Shown: positions 33,491 to 46,444 of the stretch, in pieces
How positions within the stretch are numbered: the stretch's first letter is position 1
Layout of the letters: every line of letters starts with the position of its first letter
Source of the DNA: Daphnia pulex
Taxonomy: Eukaryota; Arthropoda; Branchiopoda; Diplostraca; Daphniidae
DNA length: 64,000 nt
Assembly (NCBI RefSeq): GCF_021134715.1
Contig: NC_060026.1
Span: 16,276,442 to 16,340,441 of the forward strand
Direction: 5' to 3'
Program-made: the position numbers and the translations under genes
The notes under the pieces: generated by a model
The model's input: only the letters and a program-made list of their open reading frames with translations
Database searches by the model: none
Told to the model about the DNA's origin: nothing

Positions 33491-34422
33491 ATGCATCTTC
33501 AAAGTATTTCAACTCAATTGGCTTGGATTATTGCTGCTACATTTGTGGTGGTTTTCATGTACTGCGCTCAAGTGGAAGCTTATTTGGGTACTGCTTTTGT
33601 CACGAGCGTTACTACCGTGACTGTTACATCTACAAGCCAAGTAAGTCGAACTTTTCAAACTTCTAGACTATTTCAGTTAATATTTGATATGCTCATTATA
33701 TCTGGCAGAATCTTTGTGGAAGATTAGTCAACGTCACCGGTGCTTGTCGTCGTCGCCGCAATTTCAAATTTGAAAAACCCGAAATTCAATTATTTGGCGG
33801 AGATTATGACGATACCATCGAATTGGCTTTCCCGAATGCATACTATCGTAATCAATTTGTTCCTACAAAAACCCTCAGGTAAGTTTTATTTTCGCAAATT
33901 AATTTAAATCTGATTGCAAAAAAATTGTATTCTTCAATTAGTATGGAAGTGACACCACTGGTCATGTTGCCTCAACCCATTCCATCCGGACGTAATCCAT
34001 CGATAGTCAGCCACCACCCTGGACTCCATTCTTCTCATCCCATGTACTCCTTTATTGGCAGCCGAAACAAGAGCCCTTACCTTCACCCAAGTCTCTACCA
34101 AGACCAATTGAAACTCCAACAACAGCAAGAATTTCAACAGCAACAACAGCGCATCTTTTTCTCCGCCCTATCCCTCGCCAATTTGTTCGGCAGGACTACC
34201 GTGACCTACACGACATTTAGAACAGGTAAATCTTTAAATATTGTTCAAAATTCAAATGGCTAAATAATGACAAAAACGTTTCATTTTGACACAGAAACAA
34301 AGACTGAGGTAAAGTCCGGCACTGGCAGTTTTATCGTCGTGAGTTGCACGCCGAGCCCCTTCCCATTTAGCGTGTGCAATGCTAAAGCTCCACTACCGAT
34401 AACCATAACTCCAGTTGGATAG
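33491..34422 (+). CDS. Unrecognised secreted protein, Thr-rich start and Gln-rich middle
   Basis: Exons: 33491-33640, 33709-33878, 33942-34225, 34295-34422; 243 residues. The N-terminus has a hydrophobic signal (LAWIIAATFVVVFMYCAQVEA), then TSVTTVTVTSTSQ, then LCGRLVNVTGACRRRR, a Cys pair with a basic patch that could be a furin-type site. The middle is His/Pro/Gln-rich (LKLQQQQEFQQQQQR). The end has TTVTYTTFRT, GSFIVVSCTPSPF and VCNAKAP. I recognise no domain; it resembles lineage-specific arthropod secreted families by style only. The start was chosen at the Met directly before the signal; an upstream in-frame Met at 33437 exists. Confidence 0.7.
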
Positions 34423-35376
34423 ATTTGCTTTGAATTAAAAATAATGATTTGGCAATTGTTACATTATTAATGCTAGTAGTTTATTATAAAAGATTATTTA
34501 AATGCATATTTATGAAGCCGTGTTATCTTCAAGACTCACAAATAAAATTGCACGGCATCAAATGTTTTTATTTTTCAATCTGCAGTTGTGTAAAAAACAG
34601 TGGGAGAATTATTCTTTGTTTTAATCACAGTCATGGAAAAAGTCGGGAGAAAGAAGTGTCAGCTGCCATGTTATTCGTATTTAGGTTGTCTCCCGCCTAA
34701 ATCAAATGTACCCTCCCGCCCAATTTAAAAACAAAAGAAAAATATTAAAATTATCGCTACACTCGGCAATTTGTTTGTAAGACTTTTATTCTTAGTCGAA
34801 ATATGCAAATTTGAGTTAGTTCTGGTTGTGGTGGAGGAGGAAGGGAGAGAAAAAATTTCATGATGGCCGCCGCTTTTCAAACCCTTCCTCCTCGTTTCTT
34901 TGTTACAAAGGGGCGTTACCCACTTTCGTCTCAGACTCTTAGTTGGTCACCGAGCCTCAGTTCGAACGCATCGTTTTACTGTCGTCTCTGAGAAATGCTT
35001 AAAGTTCTTGATTTTATTTATATTATCTGTTTCTTGGTAGTCTGTGACGTATGACATGGGCAAGAATGAAAATTAATTTTGAAGGAGCATCTAGGTGTAT
35101 ATTTTGCTTCTCCTGATTTGTTGTTGTAACGTCAATTCTTTTTGTTATTCAACTGGTAAGTCGAACTCAACAGTCGAGAATTCTCACCGGCTATAATTCG
35201 GTTGGTTTTGTTTTACAGTTGTTTCTGCTTTTGCTTTTGGCGTTCCTATGGAAGTGGCAGTTGGTCACGTCTCGCCATGCTTGATTGGCTCACGGACAAG
35301 GTGCTGGACATTCAAGGCACCACACTTTTAGAATAAACCTCAAGAGGCTAAATGGTCGTCCAAGGTAATATGTCAG
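34423..35376. other. Gene-free stretch
   Basis: No coding pattern, RNA gene or repeat recognised. Confidence 0.45.
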
Positions 35377-35646
35377 TCATTCAAATTTCGTTGTCATTTG
35401 TGTGATGCAGTTATATTCTTCCAGGTTGGCCAACAACATTTGGAGAGCGAGTTGATAGTTAAGTGGTGGTGTTAAGAGAAGAATGGCCACTTTGTGGCAG
35501 CCATTCGAGTTGTCTCCTGTCTTTCTCGACTCCACATCATGGCCATCAGTTGGAGGATCCAGGGCCACTTCCTCGATGAGAGTTGAAGAAAACATACTTT
35601 GCTGAAGTATAGTCCCAAGTCTGGAGGCCGTTGTGCAGGTGTACAC
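35377..35646 (-). other. Isolated open segment, possible exon
   Basis: 89 codons including LIEEVALDPPTDGHDVESRK and KVAILLLTPPLNYQLALQML, with protein-like composition. An AG acceptor-like GGTGTGTAG lies just above its start. No family recognised and no phase-matched neighbour exon found. Confidence 0.22.
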
Positions 35647-35959
35647 AGCTACACACCGAATTTCTGAAGGTCAGGACAATTAATTGGGGTTGAATTATGA
35701 CATTAACTTCTAGTAGAGCTTATCTATAGGGTTTACTGGCTACTTTTTGTTGCTTAATTCTATCCAGTTTAAATCAAAGATTAAAATTCCACACGAATGC
35801 TGTTTATTCTGGATGGGATATTGCGTTTAATGCAGTCTGACACCAAAGTATATCACTAATAACAACTTCCGCTAAGATATCCAAGTCCCAATGGGTTACC
35901 GTAGGTGAAAATGCTTTATTAGCCTATTTTTATCCTAATCTCTTGTTAGGATATAATAC

Positions 35960-36750
35960 TAGAAAGAAAATGGGTAGACAGCAGTTCGTGATTCTTCCTC
36001 TGCCCCGTATTTTCTCAGACGGGCCTCATTCGTTTTTCTTATTGGGTAGAGACGGATGAAGAAGAATTGAATAAGAGTTAACAGGGCACACATTGGTTGG
36101 ATAGAAAAAACGTTCTCGGATGTCGCAATAACCAACACCCACCGCTTCACTGTTCAAGAGTAGCTCAAAGACGTCCGTTAATTCTGCCAGTTGAATTTGA
36201 TGGGGAACATTTATCGTAGGATTGACTCCCATTATTACCTTCGCATCCTGTTTGTTTTCTCTTTCCGCGGCGCTTTTCTTTTTCAACAGATTGGCAATTC
36301 TTTCGCCGTGCCCTTTCTTGTTGTTCATTGCTTAATCCAGCGCATTTCGCCCGGCATTGTCCAAGCGGTTGACATCCACGTCTGGATGATTGAGGAGTAA
36401 CTCGATGATTTTCTGATTGATTTCTTTCAAGTCGCCAATCAGCCCCGTGTCGGCTTCGGTTATTTGGTCGATTGTTAGCAATAATCTCATGTATATACTA
36501 CTCTTCGTAGCGATTACAGTTGAATGTGGCCTTCTCCGCCGGTCCCAGTCAATCACCACTTGACTTGGCAGCTCTTTCGAATAATTGTTTGGCCGCCTTT
36601 TTCGATAGTGCCGAACCCGCAGACGTGAATGCCTGCAGACGGGGCAAAAATGTTGAGCTTGTTTCGAATGGAAGATGGGCGATAGTTTTGAGACTCTCCC
36701 AAGTTGTTTATTTTTGTTTGATGGAACTTGTTTCTCAAGATCTTCCACGA
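35960..36750 (-). pseudogene. Ankyrin-repeat gene remnant with in-frame stop
   Basis: The frame reads IIELLLNHPDVDVNRLDNAG, then RNALD, then a TAA stop (36334-36332). It resumes in the same frame with AMNNKKGHGERIANLLKKKS. The ankyrin consensus has Leu at that position (ALDLA), so one substitution seems to have created the stop. Further down is IQLAELTDVFELLLNSEA, again ankyrin-like. No intact start or gene structure is seen. It lies downstream of, and on the same strand as, the IRE1-like kinase. Relatives of RNase L and IRE1 combine ankyrin and kinase parts, so a shared origin is possible but unproven. Confidence 0.5.
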
Positions 36751-38070
36751 GTTGGTAAAGGACGAAATAGGTGGCATAGTATTTCAGAGTGGTGCTACAG
36801 TCGCGCCAAATTGAATTCGACTATACTTTTTATTTAGAGCGACACCGTTGGGGCAGTGGTGGCCATGCCATACCGTAGTGATGGAACGTCTTGGCTGCAG
36901 TCACTTTCGAGTTGCGTCGACTGCTGTGAATGAAACTTGATCGGCGATGATGTCGGCGTGCCATTTTCTTGGGGATTGCAACATTTTCTTGGACAGTGGG
37001 TCGTTTCATTTGGTCGTGTCGTGTCAGTTGCTTTGGCCACAGTCTTTTTCCAATAAGGTCATCTGTCCTTTCTTTTATTATCCAACGCCCAGAGGCGAAA
37101 TACGTAACGTTCAAAGCATCGCAGGTATCCGCTTGAGAGCTGTTTTCTTTTCGTTCTTTTTTCTTTGTCACTCTGAAAAAGTCATTTCATAGTGAAGTTG
37201 GTGTTTCTCCTTGGTTTTCTTGAACGCTTCCCCTTTTACTTTTACTTTTTTTTGTGAATTTTAAATGATCAGCTCTTGATTCTCTCCCCTTTTTTGTGTG
37301 TGGTGGCCGCCTCGTTCGGAAATGGGGAAACCAGTAAGAAGAATCCGCAAAAAAGCTAATGATCCCGAGCGCTTATTAGTATGCAAAAAAGCTTTTTTTT
37401 TTCTCCCCTTGGCTATTTCGTGTTGTTGGCACGCACTCAGACTCAGACATGGAGAAATTTTCGGCTGCTGACGTGATATGCGACCTCTGATTTGTTGTTG
37501 TTAAATTCTGATCCGTCCACTGCCCAATCGACCAGACAGTCGGACACGAGACAGCGCCCGGGGGGGAAAGTTGGGGCCTTGACTGCGTGTGAGACGTGCA
37601 ATCGCCGTTGTTTATTTTAACTGCAAGACTACGACGAGTAAGAAGAAACGTAGAGAAAGAGAAAGAGAAAAGAAAAAGACCAAAAAACAGCATCGTCTGA
37701 CAGCCGGTCGTGACGCTTGGCGAGATTGGGTTCCCATTCTTGCAGTCCAGCTGTCCAGCACACTGCAAATCAAAACTCGCCAGAAAATCTTAGTGTGAAC
37801 GTCCCGTCAGCCATTAGACTCTCAGGGATGGAGGTATTTATCGCCAACGTCAACCGTCGGCGATTAAATTTTTGATTAGCCGCAGCATCCGCGCCGTGTC
37901 CCCAAAAAGTGGAATGAGAAAATCCACAAATGTAATCTCAACCGACCCAAATAAAAAAGAACTAAAATACAAGTGACACCTCTTTCGTCAGCATGCACAA
38001 TCCGTAGGAAGGGAAAGAAAGGAAATATGCTGGTAAAAAATCACTTTTAGTGTGTCGATTGTTTTTGCTT
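36751..38070. other. Gene-free stretch
   Basis: Open frames at 36830-37171 minus and 37376-37768 minus look random. A purine-rich AGAAAGAGAAAGAG run lies near 37650. No gene recognised. Confidence 0.4.
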
Positions 38071-39111
38071 TTAAATGTTGGTGATTCTTTTTACGACGTC
38101 GGCCGATGAAATCCTCTCGTTGGGATTGTTCTTCAACATTTCCATGATGATGGCCCACATGGGTTGTTGCTGCTCTTCTATGGCTACAATGATATGTTGT
38201 GGTTATTGCTAGTTATTGAAATCTATAGATTAAGTAATGGAACATGTATTGGCCTACCTTTCAGATTGACTGGCTTATTATTGACAATGTTGGTTGGGAT
38301 ATAGAATTGTGAGCCGTAGGGGTGACGCCCTTTCAAAAGATAATAGCCGAAAATGAGACCTGCGGAGAAGATGTCACTTTTAACGGTTCCTTCTTGACGT
38401 AGGGGAGTCGTCCGATCCAAATTTTCTTTTATTATCAATATTTCAGGGGCAAACCAATCATCTGGCCGTTTGTTGTGCTCTGTCGTCGAGTAACTTCCTC
38501 TCTCGTTGCCTGGTTTACTGAGTCCGAAATCGGCCCATTTCATCAAGACTTTTCCTCCAGTCGGATGAATTAAGACATTTTGGGGTTTGAAATCCCAGTA
38601 GATGAATCCCTTTTCGTGAATGTGTGCCAATCCCTTGGCCAACTGGAGGCAAACTTCTTTTTCTGGGGGCATTAGTCCGCAGTATTTTTTCGGGTTCGTC
38701 TCATCCAAGAATTTTTGATCCAACGATGCCTGGCACAGTTCCAGCGCATAAATTCTGATTGGGTAAAACCAAATTATTTCAGTTATTAAATTGAGCCATC
38801 ACCTGCATCAATATTCACCTGAAATCACTGTCGCTTTCAACGTGATAAAGCTTGACGACATTTGGATGACAAAGATTTTGCAGAGCCTCTTCTCCTTGGT
38901 TGTTTTCAACGTTTTCGATTTGAATTCGCTTGACGGCCACTTTTTTGCCCTTCCATGTTCCTTCGAAAACGAACCCGTAACAGCCCTGCCCTATCAACTT
39001 GCATCTGTCTATGGATATACTATTCACCATCTTCTCGACTGTCGCTCCCGGCTGTCGAGACTCGACTGCTTGACTCGCCAACTGATGGCGATCGAGCATT
39101 TGCCTTTCCAT
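38071..39111 (-). CDS. IRE1/RNase L-like protein kinase domain, no RNase domain
   Basis: Exons on the minus strand: 39111-38819, 38754-38258, 38183-38071; 300 residues. The glycine loop is GQGCYGFVFEG (41-51), with VAVKRI Lys61. The catalytic loop is IYWDFKPQNVLI, with YWD instead of HRD although Asp152, Lys and Asn are kept. ADFGLSK (DFG at 173-175) and DDWFAPEIL follow. KSDIFSAGLIFGYYLLKGRHPYGS is the pattern of IRE1/RNase L kinases. The protein stops after the kinase C-lobe (ISSADVVKRITNI), so no KEN RNase, lumenal or ankyrin domain is encoded in this frame. Kinase activity is possible but the HRD change is unusual. Met at 39111 is the longest start; Met28 could also serve. Confidence 0.8.
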
Positions 39112-40537
39112 CGCAATCCGGTCACGCCCCTCTCCAAAAGAATCTCTGTGTCAGCTGATCCGCTGATGGCTTCTTCTTTTTTTTTCGGTGTTGTTTATAG
39201 CTTAAATGGATCGACGCAGCACAATATAGATCAGGGTTTGCTCGTGCGGTTGCCTGCGTGTTTATTAACTTGTCAATTAGCTCCCTGCCCCGATTTCATT
39301 TCCTCTTTGACTTTTTTCACGCGCGTGTTTTCGTGTTCATTTTTTGGAACCCGAAGAGTTCCATCCCTATTCCCTATATAGTTGGATTGATTTTCTTTTC
39401 CACGTTCGTGAAAGGACTTCCTTGCGTTCTGGTTGTCTTTTCGTTCTTGGAAAAGGTTTGGCGCTGCTGCCAGGGGGAAACTCTCTTTCATTCTCTTTTC
39501 CTCATTATGTCATTTGATGGCACGAACAAGTCTTGCCCGCGGTCTTGACTATATTTTTAAAAGAGCAATAATCGTAAATCAATTCCGTGCCGGGAATTTC
39601 GACGTTGCTCCCCAAGGTTTCCTGTGGTTGATGGCGTTCCATCACAAGTTGTAAATTGTCGACAGCTCAATATCGCCATTCTCAATAGAGTTTTATTGCC
39701 AATATTGCCCGAAATTAGTCTTCCACATTGTCGTGTAATAGCCGAACACAGACGGACCTTTTTTGGGTCATGGTTATTAATCCAAAGTCAATCGTCTATC
39801 TTTTCGTCAAGATCTTGTGGTCTTCTTTCTGGCTTAATTTCGATCGAAAACTTCTTTCAAGTCTCGCGCAGCAAATTTTGTTTTTCTTTCTGATTGACGT
39901 CTAATGCTCTGCTGATGCAGCAGCATTGGTGTACAAATCACTTATAAAAGCCCTGGCGAAATTTGTATTTCTTTTATTAGTCTCAAGTTTTCGTCAAGCG
40001 GCAAAGTTGAATTCTTTCTCTCAGGTTTACGATAGTCACTATGTGGTTAGAATTTTTAGTTTTCAGTTGGCATTTAATTATCAGTTGATCTCAAACGGGT
40101 ATACACTTTTATGGCGATTGCAATGTCTCGGCAGAAATACTTGCGCGGTTTTTGAGAGGCTGCCTAGCTTTTTAGATTTATAGATTTATAGTTTCTTCTT
40201 GACATCTATTTTCTCCTCAATATTGGTCTTAATGGCGAAAGGTCTAGGACATTGCGAATACGGCAACCTCTTGTTGACGTAAAGAACGTGAAGAAAAACA
40301 AAATCAAAGGGTAAACCAAAGAAGACGGACTCGTTTTAGAGGGCAATGAAATCCCCCGTCAAGGAATTGGTCAACTCTACACCGGCATGCGAGTGAAGAC
40401 GATCTAATTCCTTTCACCGTGTATATTTTTTTAGATTTCTTTGACAGTGCCAACAAATGTTGTCGTAAATGGCGCGCCATAATACCGTACACCACCACCA
40501 CCACCAGAATTCCAAAAGTAAGAAAATGGGAGTTTGA
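39112..40537. other. Gene-free stretch
   Basis: 5' flank of the kinase gene and 3' flank of the C1q gene. Open frames up to about 96 codons on the plus strand (39.2-40.2 kb) lack family resemblance or splice partners. Confidence 0.4.
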
Positions 40538-41962
40538 CTACAGAGAAAGTTCTTCCTGTAGCAACCAACCAGAAAAGTGGGTAAATTGACCATCAGTGCC
40601 TCTGTCTGTCAGAATGTTTGTTGGAGATTCCTGGCCTACGATCTGCAACCAAACTGAATCTCCCGCTTTGAGTTGGATCGTCGACTGGAACGAAAGAGTT
40701 TCCCATTCATTGCCTGTATTGGAATCACAGTTTGCTCTCCCGAAGTGAACGCCATTCACCATCAACCCCACATCGAGAAAACCACGTCCAGGAGCTATTA
40801 CGCCAACTCCGCTGAAGACAAAGAAATAGACTCCTTTGCGTGGTGCTTTGAATTTGCCTGTGTTTATATCCATGGCTCCGCCGACGTTGAGTGTCTCGAG
40901 TTCGAATGGAATTGCAACTCCCAAGGTCGAGAAATCACTTCTTTTCTGAGCGTAGAAATAGGTGGGGAGGGATTTCACGTCCGTATATCCGATCCATTTT
41001 TGCAAAGCTGCTTTGTTGCGTGAACAAAATTTCATTTACACGAAATTGTTGATTATTCTAATAATTTTTAATTTTTTTTTTTAGATAAAATGCACCTGGA
41101 TCGTTTGATGGTTTAGTAAAATCGCAATAGACGTTTACGATTTTGTTGCTTTCCATGATGGAAAACAATCCGCTTTTCTTGTGGCCAATTTGCTGGAGGT
41201 CGCCGCATGAGCCGGGCATTCTGCCGATGGATGAGGCGGCCGTACTCACTGCCAAATAGTTTTTATGGTTAGTTGAAGGTAAAAAAAAAATATATATCTT
41301 TTTAAATGGAATAGGCCTACTTGTCAATTCTTCGATCTTGGACTTTGAACTTTGTGCATCTTGTTTAACGACTGTAAACAAATGGTTAATTTTTTAAAAA
41401 TGGCGATTCAAACTATATGATGACGTTATTCGCTATTTTACCGTTCAGTTCATTTTTTAAAGTTTCAATCCCGGCCAGGGCTTCGTTCAATTGGCGTTGT
41501 GTATCTGCAAAATGACTCATTGCAGTATCAATTAAATTGACGTATTTTTGCTATAACGTAGGCTATTGATTAAACATATTTTTTAAAATCTAAATTTACC
41601 TCTCCAATCCCTCAGGCTTATTGTTAGGATTACAATGTGTCGCCCCAAGAGCGTTGATGTAGGGTAATCGTGATAGGCCATGTCGTGTTCAGAGGTTGGG
41701 GAGTTTAGGGTCGGGGGCGTTGCATGATAGTAAAAATTGAAGGGAGAGGATTGGAAGCCATTGGTGCTGGACGGCAGCTGGACGGAGGCAAAAGAGGTCA
41801 TCAAACCAGACAGGGCCAAAATACACTATAGAATCCGTCAACACGTACACAGAATTTATCAAAGGTTATAGTTATTAAAGACAAATAATGGCTTATATAT
41901 TGCTATTCAAGTAGGTTGCACAATAAATTTAAAGAATTCTTTACCTTTATTAAGTTGGTCAT
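40538..41962 (-). CDS. Secreted protein with coiled coil, CxDLQ-type Cys module and C1q head
   Basis: Exons on the minus strand: 41962-41945, 41825-41600, 41504-41442, 41371-41321, 41248-41096, 41007-40538; 326 residues. The signal peptide is split over two exons (MTNLIK/CILALSGLMTSFASV). A Ser/Pro/Thr-rich part follows, then heptad-like DTQRQLNEALAGIETLKNEL and SKSKIEELT. Next is a Cys module, SCGDLQQIGHKKSGLFSI to VYCDFTK (about 133-170), similar to the start of fibrinogen-like and related arthropod extracellular domains. Residues about 185-326 form a C1q head (TYFYAQKRSDFS, FKAPRKGVYFFVFSG, HFSGWLLQEE). Likely an oligomeric secreted recognition protein. Confidence 0.88.
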
Positions 41963-42048
41963 AGTTGCGATCGAGATTGATTTAGATTATCGAACTACTT
42001 GCTTACTGAACCGTCGTCGAGCGTGTGAAATTCAGGAGTCTGTCCCGT

Positions 42049-42056
42049 CTTTTATA
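42049..42056 (-). promoter_or_regulatory. TATA box of the second C1q gene
   Basis: TATAAAAG on the minus strand, 87 bases above the ATG. It lies in CTATAAAAGACGGG, which is shared with the globin promoter at 16420-16432. Confidence 0.6.
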
Positions 42057-45000
42057 GGTCCGACTCTTCTTTGACTTGTTTGGAAGATCTTGCAAATGTG
42101 TCGTCTTTTTTTAGATATTCCCTTGTTTCCTTTAGGGACATCAGAGTACAAATAAGGTGTCAGAAGCTTATAACAGGTTGTGTCAAGTACTGAAACAAAG
42201 CGGGAGTAGTCGTGAGTTCATTGACCACCCCCCCCCCTTTTTTTCGTACGTGTTCGAGACATGCAAATGAAAAGAATCAAGGACGAAATGTCTTGCAAAG
42301 TCTTCGTCTTCGATCTATTCCATTAGAATAGATAATGATATTAGAACCAGTTAAAATAAATTTATGGATCCAAAATCTGACCAAAAGAGAATCTTGATTG
42401 GCCGCCAAATTTTTTGTAAATTATAATTGATTTTTAACAGTTTCCAATCAGCGAAAAAGGATATTCTGTTACAAACTCAGTACCCAATCCGACATTCTTT
42501 CAATCACTAGTGGCTTTATATTTAGACAATTTTTATTTTCAGGCAATTCTATTCTAGACTGTAAAATAACTATAACGCATAAAAACAAATTAATTTCGAT
42601 TCTTTAGTTAACTTGATGATTCGTGCATTCTCCATTTGAGTCTTATTCCCTTTACGTTTCCATTTGCTTTAGACCTGTTAATCAACTCATTTTAGTTGAG
42701 TTGACATTTGGACAACTTCTTTCACTTTCGACCTGCTCAGAACTTTGTCTTTTATCCATGGAAGGAGATGATCTATGTAAGGTAAATAAAGCCTTCTATT
42801 CTTTGGTACAAAGCTGATCAGTTTCTAACAGACCCGTGTCAAGGTGACTGTGAAAAATGAACTGATTACAAATTCAAATCTCGTGTAAAGTCACAAAGTC
42901 TCTGTAGAATCTAGAAGAAAACCGAAAGTGGCGATTCTCCAAGTATGGACTTGAGTGAACCAGTTCAGTTCATCCGAGTTCATCTGGTACGAAGCTGATG
43001 CTATCAACGTTGGTATGTTTTTCTGTAATCCACTGCTGGTTGTAATATTTGCCAGTTTCCAGTAATTGTTTCATTGATTTTCAATTCCAAGTTGAAGACG
43101 ACAAGAAGTTGGTCGATGGCTTCCTCACAGCACATGTGAGGCCCAGTGGTTGGCTCTAGTGGCCGTCGTTATTGAGGTTCGTTTTTGTTTTAATTGTTCT
43201 TTAATGAAATTTGATTTGTCTCAAGAGCAGGTTGAGAAAGGTCCAGCATTTGGTTTGCGTCGAGGAGAAATTATACGTCAGGATGAACTTTTCTAATAAA
43301 TTGACGCTGACAATTCCGAGCTGCCCGGCGCCATTCTGCAGAGACAGACGTCATCCGCCAGCAGTTTGCCTATCAACTGCGGCGACAGCAGCGAACACGA
43401 ATGGCCCGACAGCATTAAACAATTCCAGTTTCCTTTTATTAATTATACTTTCGTTTTAATTGTCGACTCTGTTTCTATTTTTCAGCTTCTTCGCCCGTCC
43501 CGACCCAACCGATGGAAGGGGAGAATCCATCGCTGGAACAACCAGACCAGCAACAAACAACGGAGCTGTTGCAGACGAGCCGGAGCTATTCGAGTCTGAA
43601 CGGAATCGTTATGAAATGATCAACGTCGAAAGTGAGGAAGAGCGCCATCCAGCAGCAGACGCAAACGCTCAAGGCTAGCGAGGTGGTCCCCAGCCAATAG
43701 CCGGGCAAGAAATCTCGCCACGTCCTGAAAGAAGGGTTGGATTATTTAAAAATCTCAAACTGGACGGATTTGATTTGCGGGGGTCGGGGCAATTTAAATC
43801 ACAGGCTGAAGTCACCTGTGTTGATGATTTCCAAATTAGGTTTTAAACGACAGTCATATTTTTTCAGATGATGCTAGTGTAATCGACATTCCAATCGGCC
43901 CCTCCTTCTTATACCCTCCTGTTTACACATAATCAAATGCATTTTTCTTTTTTTTTTTTAAAATCTGATTATTATTTTTGAGAGAATTTGACTTGGGGCA
44001 GAGTTGACTGTGTACTTGTGCAGCCTTCCCCTCATGACCCGTCAGACGAAAAGAAATGAAAACAAGAAATTCTATTGATGATGATTTCCATTGTTTCTGT
44101 ACACACATTTGACTTCCCACTATTTGCTTTTGCAACCCCATTCAACGACGATAAGAACCGCGCCGTTGCTTTTTTTCTTTTGCGTGTTCATTCTGTTTAA
44201 TTTCGTGTTTCCTTTCCCGTCAACAACGAAAAATATCTCCGTCCTTTTTGCGACGTCCCACATTCCATCACACACACACCAGATTTTAAAAGAAAAGTCA
44301 CAAAAAAATATTTGACCGTGTGCGCGTAGTGAGTATTTGTGTGCATCATGTAGCCCATCCCAGCAGAAAAGAGGAAATAAAAAGTTGTTGGCATTTTATG
44401 GTGTTTATATAATAATATTGTCGTCACCTCGTCAGTGTCAAATTGAAAAATTGTTTGATCGGGAAATATCAATCTCTTTGTGGGCGAACAAATAAACAAA
44501 ATATTCAAAAAAATATGAACAGTGCTTACTTATGTCAAGCACAAGATAAAGATGTATAACACGATTGGTTTTCACGTACTATTTTTTATTGCTAGAAACA
44601 AGAAGTATGGGCTTGAGCGCATTTATTGAAATCATTTAGTACAGAGATGTTTTCAATTGATTTTGGAAACCAACGAGACGAATCTAGTTTGAATTAGGGC
44701 ATTCCCCCGCTCAAAAGAGTTTCACATTTTTACCGGTAGGTGACGACTGCTGCTGTCCGGCCTGTCCTTGTCTTCGATCAAAACATCGTCTGCTACTCTT
44801 CCTTTCTGTGCTTTCTCTTTCTGGTTCCGTTCGCATGCTGTTTCGTAAAACCGAACACACCGACTCGGCGTTACAAATTGTTATTTGCTAATAACATTTT
44901 TTATAAATTCGTGAATAGGCCTACCAAATAGCAAAAGGTGCACTGTGATACAAAATCAATTGTTGCTTGAATTTCGGGACCTGGTTCAACATACTTTGAG

Positions 45001-46444
45001 TAAGTGAGATAAAATAAACCCTTTTTTCCAGCCCACCATTATACATTAACTGATTGCCTTTGATTATTCCATTTTGATGCACCATAGACTAGATGGAGAA
45101 AAAGTTTGGAGATCACACTTGGAACAACAGGGAATATAAGATAGACGATTTCCACTTTCAGCTTTCCAATTTTGTTGAGCAACATTACTCTCTTTGCCTG
45201 CGCCCAGTCTGATCAGTTCAACCACAGACCTCCAGGTAGTAGTTTCATTCTGGTTTCAAGTCAATTTATTTCACTATTTATTGAGTCTGAGTGATGAGTG
45301 GGATGTTGGAAATGCAGTCGTGCAATTCCCGCTCTTGTGCTGACTCTACATCGCTGCATTTTGTGTTAGTTTTGTCCTGTTTGACATTGGTGTCTCCATT
45401 GTCTCACTTCACTTTTAGGTTGTACTCCGGATTTTGAAGCCCTCATCAGATTCAATTCTTTGCTGCCACTTCAAAGGTTGCGGTTTCCACCGTAACGATT
45501 TCTAATTTAAGATAATCTGAAAATTGATTGATTTGAGGTAATACTTGCTGTCGCTGCAATCTTACATGGGAATTTTTTACTTTTAAATAAGTCTCCATTC
45601 TACTTTCAGGTGAATCCTTCGCCGCTGTTTAATAGCCTTTATCCATTCTTGAAACTGAAGAGAGATTGCGGAAATTCAAGACGCATCAATAAATTATTTA
45701 GTTGTAGATAAATTACAAGTGCATATCTGGGCTCCCTTCTTTTCTGTGGCCCCGTTTCCCTAACTAACCACTAACCAACGCCCGCCGGTGGTCACTCACC
45801 CGCTGTGAAACCAGGAGGAGGGGAGGGCTCTGGTCGAACGGGGACTTGGAAGGCGCATGATCCGATGAAAACTTTTGGAGGGTCATGAGTCTAACCCGGA
45901 AGCCTAGTATGACTACATCTCCCCGGTAAAACTTGCCTCGTACTTCTCTCTTCTTCTCGGTCCAGATAAATATCTCTGGGGGCCGTAGACATGTCCTATA
46001 ACAGCATGTGCGAGTTAAAACAATGCAACCCACTACCCAATGAAACAAATAGCCATGGTATATTTTTTGTGGAAATCTCCGTCAGTCAAGTTACAAAGAC
46101 GATGCAGATTTCCGCAAAATTAAACCATCGCTTTTTGTCTCATTGCCGCAGCGGTGGTGGCGGGTTGCGTTTAAACTCGTGCAGTAGTAAACCGTCTTGA
46201 ACCGGACGCTCTGTCTATTGAATTTTTTGAACATTTTAAAAGAAAAATAAAACTTGGTTCATATAGTGTATTTTTATTTATTTATTACAGATATTATATG
46301 GTTAAGGTTTAACATTGGTTTGTAGGGTTAAGGGTTGGTAGGTGAATGTTTTCGGGGTTTGAAGGATTTGGAAGGTATATGTTTGTGGGGTTTGGAGATT
46401 AATTGGTAGGGATACATTTGTAGGGTTATAGATTAACTGAATTT
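42057..46444. other. Mostly gene-free stretch with one possible decayed exon pair
   Basis: Only 43231-43676 (plus) looks exon-like. One piece reads GLRRGEIIRQDELF and, after two adjacent stops, LQRQTSSASSLPINCGDSSE. A second follows an acceptor at 43484 and reads PVPTQPMEGENPSLEQPDQQ to SYSSLNGIVMK. The stops suggest a dead gene or wrong joining, and the family is not recognised. A C run occurs near 42228. The rest shows nothing I can support. Confidence 0.25.

Noticed and set aside
46260-46440. GGGTT-rich stretch resembling telomere repeats
   Set aside because: Spacing is irregular and there is no TTAGG run; it looks like low-complexity sequence.
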